A stretch of 9,331 bases of DNA, taken from positions 1-9,331 of the forward strand of contig JAEZQS010000220.1 in assembly GCA_023412995.1 (NCBI GenBank), in the 5' to 3' direction. The position numbers were made by a program, and so were the translations under genes. Within the stretch, counting starts at the first letter, position 1; each line of letters begins with the position of its first letter. This stretch comes from Pseudomonadota bacterium. GTDB taxonomy: Bacteria > Pseudomonadota > Gammaproteobacteria > Xanthomonadales > Rhodanobacteraceae. A model generated the notes under the pieces. That model did not search any database. It saw nothing but the letters and a program-made list of their open reading frames with translations, and had not been told where the DNA came from. Positions 5,852-9,331 of this stretch are shown here, one piece after another.

Positions 5852-7327
5852 ATGCACCAGAACGGACAGGCAGAAGGCGACACGCGTGCGGCAGCGCTGC
5901 GCTCGCGCGTGGCACGGGTGCTGGCCGGATTCGGGCTGCTGCTCCTGGCGATGCTGCTGGTCGCGGGCACCTGGGCATGGCGCGCCGGCCGCGAGGCGGG
6001 CGTCGGCAAGCTGTTCACGACCGGCGAGATCCACGAACTGGAGCCGGGCCTGTTCCCGTCCGCGCCCCTGCGCACGGCACAGGGCGGTGCGGACCGCGTC
6101 TACCTCCTGTCGATCCAGGCGGAATCGATCACGCGGCTCCTCGGCCGGCGCGGCATCCGCCCCAGCCGCACCGATCTGCTGCATGTCGACCTGTGGGCAA
6201 TCGACGGCACCACGGGCCAGCTTGCCTGGCGCCAGCGCCTGCGCAGCTTCCGCGACGGCGAACGGCACGGGCGCGACCTGCGCGCGATCGATCTCCTGGG
6301 CGTGGATGGCCGGACGCTGTGGCTGTCGCTCGACGGTCCCCTCGGCGTTTCGCTCGCCGACGGCCACGTCGTCGCGGACGGCGCGGCCATCGAGGCGCGC
6401 AATCCCGCACTGGCTGGCAAGCGCATCGACGAGCCCGGTTACATCGCCTTCGGCCGCCATGGACTGCAGCTGACGCTGGATGACGCCACGCAGTGGCGCA
6501 TCGATGCCAGCGACCTCGGCGCCGCGCACCGCGACACCCCCGTGCGTGATCCGGCAGGCATCGTGCCGCCCGCGGGCGACGCCCGCGGCGCCACCTCGCG
6601 TTTCGTGATGCGCGGCGTCACGCTGGGCGACCGCTGGCTCGGGGTACTGACCGACAGGGAAGCCGAGACCCTGCGCCAACCGCCGGTGGTGCCCGGCCGC
6701 AAACCCGGCGAACGCCCCGGCGTGATGCAGGCGTATCTCGAGTCGCGCCATGTGCCCGGGCGCCTGCTCGAGCGCGAGGCAGTCCCCTACCGGCTCTGGT
6801 CGGCCCGCGTGGAGCAGGTGTCCTCCGCGCCGGAGGGCTGGCCGCAGGACTTCCCCGACAACTGGGGCACGCACCCGCGCTTCAGCGCCTACGAACCGCT
6901 GCCCGACGCACCCGGTTTCCTGCGTGGCGGACTGCTGCGCGACCATCCCGATCGCGAGCAGCCGCTGTGGTACCGCGAACCCGACAGTGTGCTGGTCCTG
7001 CACGTCGACCGGCTCGGCAGCGCCGGCCGCCTCCAGCTCAGCCGCATTGCCGGCCCGCGCGGGCGCGTCGTCTGGAGTGCCGCGTTGCCGGTGGACGAGC
7101 TGCACGCCGTGATGCCCGGCACCGGCAACCTGCTGCTGCTGGGCAGCGCCCCGCCGCCGGATTCAACGGAAAGCCGCAGCGGGGACCAAGGGCCGCATCT
7201 CTTCGCCACGTGGCTGGACATCGCGAACGGCGGCATCCGCCCGGTCGACCTCACGCTGGCGAGCCTGCAGCAGCCAGCGGACCCCCCCGCCGCAGACTTG
7301 GCCCGCGGCAGCCCGGCGCTGCCCTGA
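5852..7327 (+). CDS. Membrane-anchored periplasmic protein of unknown function, PQQ-propeller-like repeat
   Basis: A 491-residue protein whose function I cannot name. Residues about 22-43 form one transmembrane helix preceded by several arginines, placing the bulk in the periplasm as a signal-anchored domain. The rest is rich in short beta-like stretches. DLWAIDGTTGQLAWRQRL (113-130) has the shape of a PQQ-type beta-propeller repeat (xDxxTGxxxWR), and GRVVWSAALP later looks similar. The wording resembles, from memory, the poorly characterised PA2928 family of Pseudomonas and Xanthomonads; that link is uncertain. The protein contains no cysteine. The start is not secure: ATG 5852 gives a sensible anchor but has no Shine-Dalgarno, and GTG 5840 or an ATG further upstream is possible. 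It follows pncB in the same direction and abuts the opposing DUF1993 gene at TGATCA. Confidence 0.75.
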   Translation: MHQNGQAEGDTRAAALRSRVARVLAGFGLLLLAMLLVAGTWAWRAGREAGVGKLFTTGEIHELEPGLFPSAPLRTAQGGADRVYLLSIQAESITRLLGRRGIRPSRTDLLHVDLWAIDGTTGQLAWRQRLRSFRDGERHGRDLRAIDLLGVDGRTLWLSLDGPLGVSLADGHVVADGAAIEARNPALAGKRIDEPGYIAFGRHGLQLTLDDATQWRIDASDLGAAHRDTPVRDPAGIVPPAGDARGATSRFVMRGVTLGDRWLGVLTDREAETLRQPPVVPGRKPGERPGVMQAYLESRHVPGRLLEREAVPYRLWSARVEQVSSAPEGWPQDFPDNWGTHPRFSAYEPLPDAPGFLRGGLLRDHPDREQPLWYREPDSVLVLHVDRLGSAGRLQLSRIAGPRGRVVWSAALPVDELHAVMPGTGNLLLLGSAPPPDSTESRSGDQGPHLFATWLDIANGGIRPVDLTLASLQQPADPPAADLARGSPALP

Positions 7328-7332
7328 TCAGG
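7323..7332. repeat. Ten-base palindrome at abutting convergent stops
   Basis: CCTGATCAGG is a perfect palindrome whose central TGATCA is made of the TGA stop of the plus-strand gene (7325-7327) and the reverse-complement TGA stop of the DUF1993 gene (7328-7330). No base separates the two coding regions and there is no room for a separate terminator. Confidence 0.8.
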
Positions 7333-7852
7333 CGGCGGCTTCCTGCCGCACCAGCGGCGCGAGGAAGCGCATGTAGTCGGCCTTGCCCAAGGGTGCACCG
7401 AGGTGGCGCAGGATCGCGTACGCCGTGGTGACGTGGAAGTAGAGGTTCGGCAGCAGGTAATCGGCGACGTAGCGGTGCCCGGGCAGCTCGCAGTAGCGGC
7501 CCGGCCCGAGGCCGATGCGCTTGGTTTCCTCCAGCCTGGCGTCATCGGCCTCGATGCCGGCGACCAGCTGGCGCGTGGCCGCGAGGGTGGCGTGCACGTC
7601 GCCGATCGATGCGACGCTGTCCAGCGCAAGGTTGTCGATCGGCTGGCCGGCGCACCATTGCGAGAAGCCGCGCGGCTGGTTGCAGGCGAAGACGATCTGC
7701 GCGGTGAAGGGCAGCATGTCGGGCGCGAGGCGCTGGTCGAGGAAGGCGCCCGCATCCGGAAAATGCCGCTCGCCGATGCCGACGACGTGCTCGAGCGCGT
7801 CGAGGCGCGAGGTGAAGACGCGCTGGATCTCGCCGATGCGTGGGTTGTGCAT
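7328..7852 (-). CDS. DUF1993 family protein
   Basis: A 174-residue cytoplasmic protein of the DUF1993 family, which belongs to the DinB/YfiT-like helical-bundle group; no activity is established for it. Typical features are RLAPDMLPFTAQIVFACNQP (41-60) and LPNLYFHVTTAYAILRHLG from 134, with His140 in YFHVTTAY, ending in PLGKADYMRFLAPLV. Some relatives in the wider group bind metal through histidines and act as thiol transferases or hydrolases, but I cannot assign that here. ATG 7852 is chosen because GAGG (7863-7860) lies seven bases upstream and the family start is close by; the longer frame to 7981 adds an Arg-rich stretch unlike the family. It is transcribed away from the alpha/beta hydrolase gene across 186 nt and meets the preceding unknown gene tail to tail. 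Confidence 0.88.
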   Translation of the reverse strand: MHNPRIGEIQRVFTSRLDALEHVVGIGERHFPDAGAFLDQRLAPDMLPFTAQIVFACNQPRGFSQWCAGQPIDNLALDSVASIGDVHATLAATRQLVAGIEADDARLEETKRIGLGPGRYCELPGHRYVADYLLPNLYFHVTTAYAILRHLGAPLGKADYMRFLAPLVRQEAAA

Positions 7853-7992
7853 GGACCTGCCTCGCTGGGATGGACGGATGGCCAGTGTACGTTGCCGTCG
7901 ATGCCAAAGACCCGAGCAGCGGCCGCGAACGGGTCGGGTTCTCTGCCGCGCAACCGGCAGGCGGGCGCGCCGGGCAGTCATCTGCGCTTGCA

Positions 7993-8017
7993 GGAGGACA
8001 GGCTACCCGCGTCCTCC
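7993..8017 (+). other. Hairpin in hydrolase leader that contains an orphan AGGAGG
   Basis: GGAGGAC (7993-7999) and GTCCTCC (8011-8017) form a perfect seven-pair stem around an eleven-base loop. The left arm overlaps a textbook Shine-Dalgarno AGGAGG (7992-7997), yet no ATG, GTG or TTG lies at a usable distance after it; the hydrolase ATG is 41 bases away and has only a weak site of its own. This may be a structured leader element or a coincidence. Confidence 0.4.
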
Positions 8018-8038
8018 ACCCACCGCGAGCCGACCGCC

Positions 8039-9043
8039 ATGCGCCTTGCCCTCCTGTTGCTGCTGCTCGTCGCCGGCGCGGCGTCCGCGCGCGGGCAGCC
8101 GGTCTATGGCCCGCGGCTGGAAGGCTTCGAATATCCCTTCCCCGTGCACCTGTACGCGTTCACCTCGCAGCGGCAGCCGCTGGAAATGGCCTACCTGGAC
8201 GTGCCGCCGCGCGGCGAGCCCAACGGGCGCACGGTGCTGCTGCTGCACGGCAAGAACTTCTGCGCCGCGACGTGGCAGGACACGATCCAGGCCCTCGCCG
8301 GCGCCGGGTTCCGCGTGGTCGCGCCCGACCAGGTGGGGTTCTGCAAGTCGAGCAAGCCGGCGCACTACCAGTTCAGCCCCGGCCAGCTGGCGGCCAACAC
8401 GCATGCGTTGCTGGAATCGCTCGGCATCCACCAGGCCGCCGTTGCCGGCCATTCGATGGGCGGCATGCTGGCGATCCGCTATGCGCTGATGTACCCGCGC
8501 TCGACCACGCAGCTGCTGCTGGTGAACCCGATCGGCCTGGAGGACTGGAAGGCCGCCGGCGTTCCGTGGCGCAGCATCGATGACTGGTACGAGCGCGAGC
8601 TCCGGACCTCCTACGAGGGCATCCGCCGATACCAGATGGAGGTCTACTACGCCGGCACCTGGCGACCGGCGTTCGAACGCTGGGCGCGCATGCTGGCCGG
8701 CCTGTTCGAAGGCCCCGGCCGGCAGGCCGTGGCATGGGACCAGGCGCTGACCGATGACATGGTCTACAGCCAGCCGGTGGTATACGAGCTGCCCCGCGTT
8801 GCCGTGCCGACCACGCTCTTCATCGGACTCAAGGACCGCACCGCCATCGGCAAGGACGCCGCGCCGGCGGCAATCCGCCCCACGCTCGGCGACTATCCGG
8901 TGCTGGGCCACCGCGCCGCGGCCGCCATTCCCGGCGCGAAACTGGTCGAGTTCGCCGATCTCGGCCACTCGCCGCAGGTGCAGGATGCATCGCGCTTCCA
9001 TGCCGCGCTGCTCGACGCGCTCGCGCCCGCTGCACCGGAGTGA
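8039..9043 (+). CDS. Exported alpha/beta-fold serine hydrolase
   Basis: A 334-residue alpha/beta hydrolase, probably an esterase, lipase or peptidase-like enzyme of the periplasm; the substrate cannot be read. Residues 1-17 form a short Leu-rich signal peptide with an ASA cleavage site. The catalytic triad is visible: Ser139 in GHSMGG, Asp266 in GLKDRT, His310 in DLGHSPQ. The oxyanion region is LLLHGKNF (67-74). A cap region lies at about 170-245. The mature protein has exactly two cysteines, Cys75 just after the oxyanion motif and Cys102 in DQVGFCKS, a motif that often reads GFGxS in relatives, so a disulfide beside the active site is plausible. ATG 8039 is set by the signal peptide; the frame is open far upstream but non-coding in character. 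It is divergent from DUF1993, and the lipoprotein gene follows on the same strand after 85 nt. Confidence 0.92.
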   Translation: MRLALLLLLLVAGAASARGQPVYGPRLEGFEYPFPVHLYAFTSQRQPLEMAYLDVPPRGEPNGRTVLLLHGKNFCAATWQDTIQALAGAGFRVVAPDQVGFCKSSKPAHYQFSPGQLAANTHALLESLGIHQAAVAGHSMGGMLAIRYALMYPRSTTQLLLVNPIGLEDWKAAGVPWRSIDDWYERELRTSYEGIRRYQMEVYYAGTWRPAFERWARMLAGLFEGPGRQAVAWDQALTDDMVYSQPVVYELPRVAVPTTLFIGLKDRTAIGKDAAPAAIRPTLGDYPVLGHRAAAAIPGAKLVEFADLGHSPQVQDASRFHAALLDALAPAAPE

Positions 9044-9085
9044 GTCGGCGGCGAGCGGCGCCGTTCACGGGAGACACGGGTTGCC

Positions 9086-9103
9086 GACCGGATAATGCCG
9101 GTC
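9086..9103. promoter_or_regulatory. Inverted repeat around a -10-like box before the lipoprotein gene
   Basis: GACCGG-ATAATG-CCGGTC is a perfect six-base inverted repeat with a six-base spacer, between the hydrolase stop and the lipoprotein start. Within it, GATAAT (9091-9096) matches the -10 consensus at five of six positions, but I found no good -35 box at 16-18 nt. It could be an operator over a promoter, or the stem of a weak terminator for the hydrolase. Confidence 0.3.
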
Positions 9104-9128
9104 CGATTCCAAGCCAGGAGCATCGACC

Positions 9129-9331
9129 ATGAGCATCCGCATCGCCTTGCTGACGAGCGCCTGCGCGCTGGCACTCTCTGCCTGCGGCAACGACACCAGC
9201 GACACGGCGACCACGGCAGCGCCACCGGCAACCGCGACCGACACCGCGCCCTCGACCCCCGCCACGACGCCGCCGCCGGCCAGCACGCCTCCGGCCTCGA
9301 GCACGCCGCCCCAGGCGACACCGGCCGCGCC
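9129..9331 (+). CDS. Small lipoprotein with Thr/Pro/Ala linker (3' end outside window)
   Basis: The first 67 codons of a secreted lipoprotein. Residues 1-18 are a type II signal peptide ending in the lipobox L16-S17-A18-C19, so Cys19 should be lipidated by Lgt and cut by LspA. The residue after it is Gly, not Asp, which by the E. coli Lol rule favours the outer membrane. The visible mature part is low-complexity Thr, Pro, Ala and Ser, probably a flexible linker to a domain outside the window. The start is well supported by AGGAG at 9116-9120, eight bases before the ATG. No function can be assigned without the missing C-terminal part. Confidence 0.85.
   Translation, partial: MSIRIALLTSACALALSACGNDTSDTATTAAPPATATDTAPSTPATTPPPASTPPASSTPPQATPAA

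Noticed and set aside
3217..6075. A 952-codon open frame on the minus strand over pncB and part of the transporter
   Set aside because: It covers pncB in antisense and the transporter in another frame, has low-complexity sequence and no recognisable domain.
5465..7105. A 546-codon open frame on the minus strand opposite pncB and the anchored protein
   Set aside because: It has no domain signal and ends inside the well-supported pncB; the plus-strand gene has a clear membrane anchor and a propeller-like repeat.
9048..9063. CGGCG...CGCCG hairpin after the hydrolase stop as a terminator
   Set aside because: Five-pair G/C stems are expected often by chance at this base composition and no U-tract follows.
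1..9331. A hidden mobile element, defence cluster or biosynthetic cluster
   Set aside because: No transposase, integrase, nuclease, toxin-antitoxin, repeat array, tRNA or composition shift was seen; all substantial genes are accounted for by ordinary chromosomal families.

Overview
The window looks like ordinary chromosomal DNA from a very GC-rich gammaproteobacterium, most likely a Xanthomonadaceae relative such as Luteimonas or Lysobacter. This rests on the strong G/C bias at third codon positions and on the gene types: a MarR-GNAT fusion, a PEPT-like POT transporter, an E. coli-type PncB, a DUF1993 protein and several exported envelope proteins. The taxonomic call is inference. I saw no tRNA, rRNA, CRISPR array, insertion sequence, integrase, phage gene or abrupt change in composition.

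Layout. (1) 1-907, minus: a MarR-type winged helix fused to a GNAT acetyltransferase, cut by the window edge, with a clear promoter and inverted repeat directly at its start codon. (2) 1129-1683, plus: an exported BCP/PrxQ-type peroxiredoxin. (3) 4253-1680, minus: a two-gene operon of a POT proton/oligopeptide symporter followed after 24 nt by a cytoplasmic M14 metallocarboxypeptidase. (4) 4393-5697, plus: pncB, nicotinate phosphoribosyltransferase. (5) 5852-7327, plus: a membrane-anchored periplasmic protein of unknown function with a PQQ-propeller-like repeat. (6) 7852-7328, minus: a DUF1993 protein. (7) 8039-9043, plus: an exported alpha/beta hydrolase. (8) 9129 to the end, plus: the start of a lipoprotein with a Thr/Pro/Ala linker.

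The genes do not form one pathway. The clearest partnership is the transporter plus carboxypeptidase pair, which would import short peptides and trim them in the cytoplasm. PncB feeds the Preiss-Handler route to NAD. The peroxiredoxin, hydrolase, unknown anchored protein and lipoprotein all act in the envelope but are separately arranged. Both tail-to-tail gene pairs are packed with no gap: one overlaps by the four bases CTAG, the other abuts at TGATCA.

I did not find a new defence, mobile or biosynthetic system here. The points most worth checking are small-scale: the probably leaderless, operator-overlapped MarR-GNAT promoter, the palindrome at the CTAG stop overlap, the shifted resolving cysteine of the peroxiredoxin, and a possible disulfide beside the hydrolase active site. 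Very long open frames on the opposite strands (for example 957-5624 plus) are composition artefacts.
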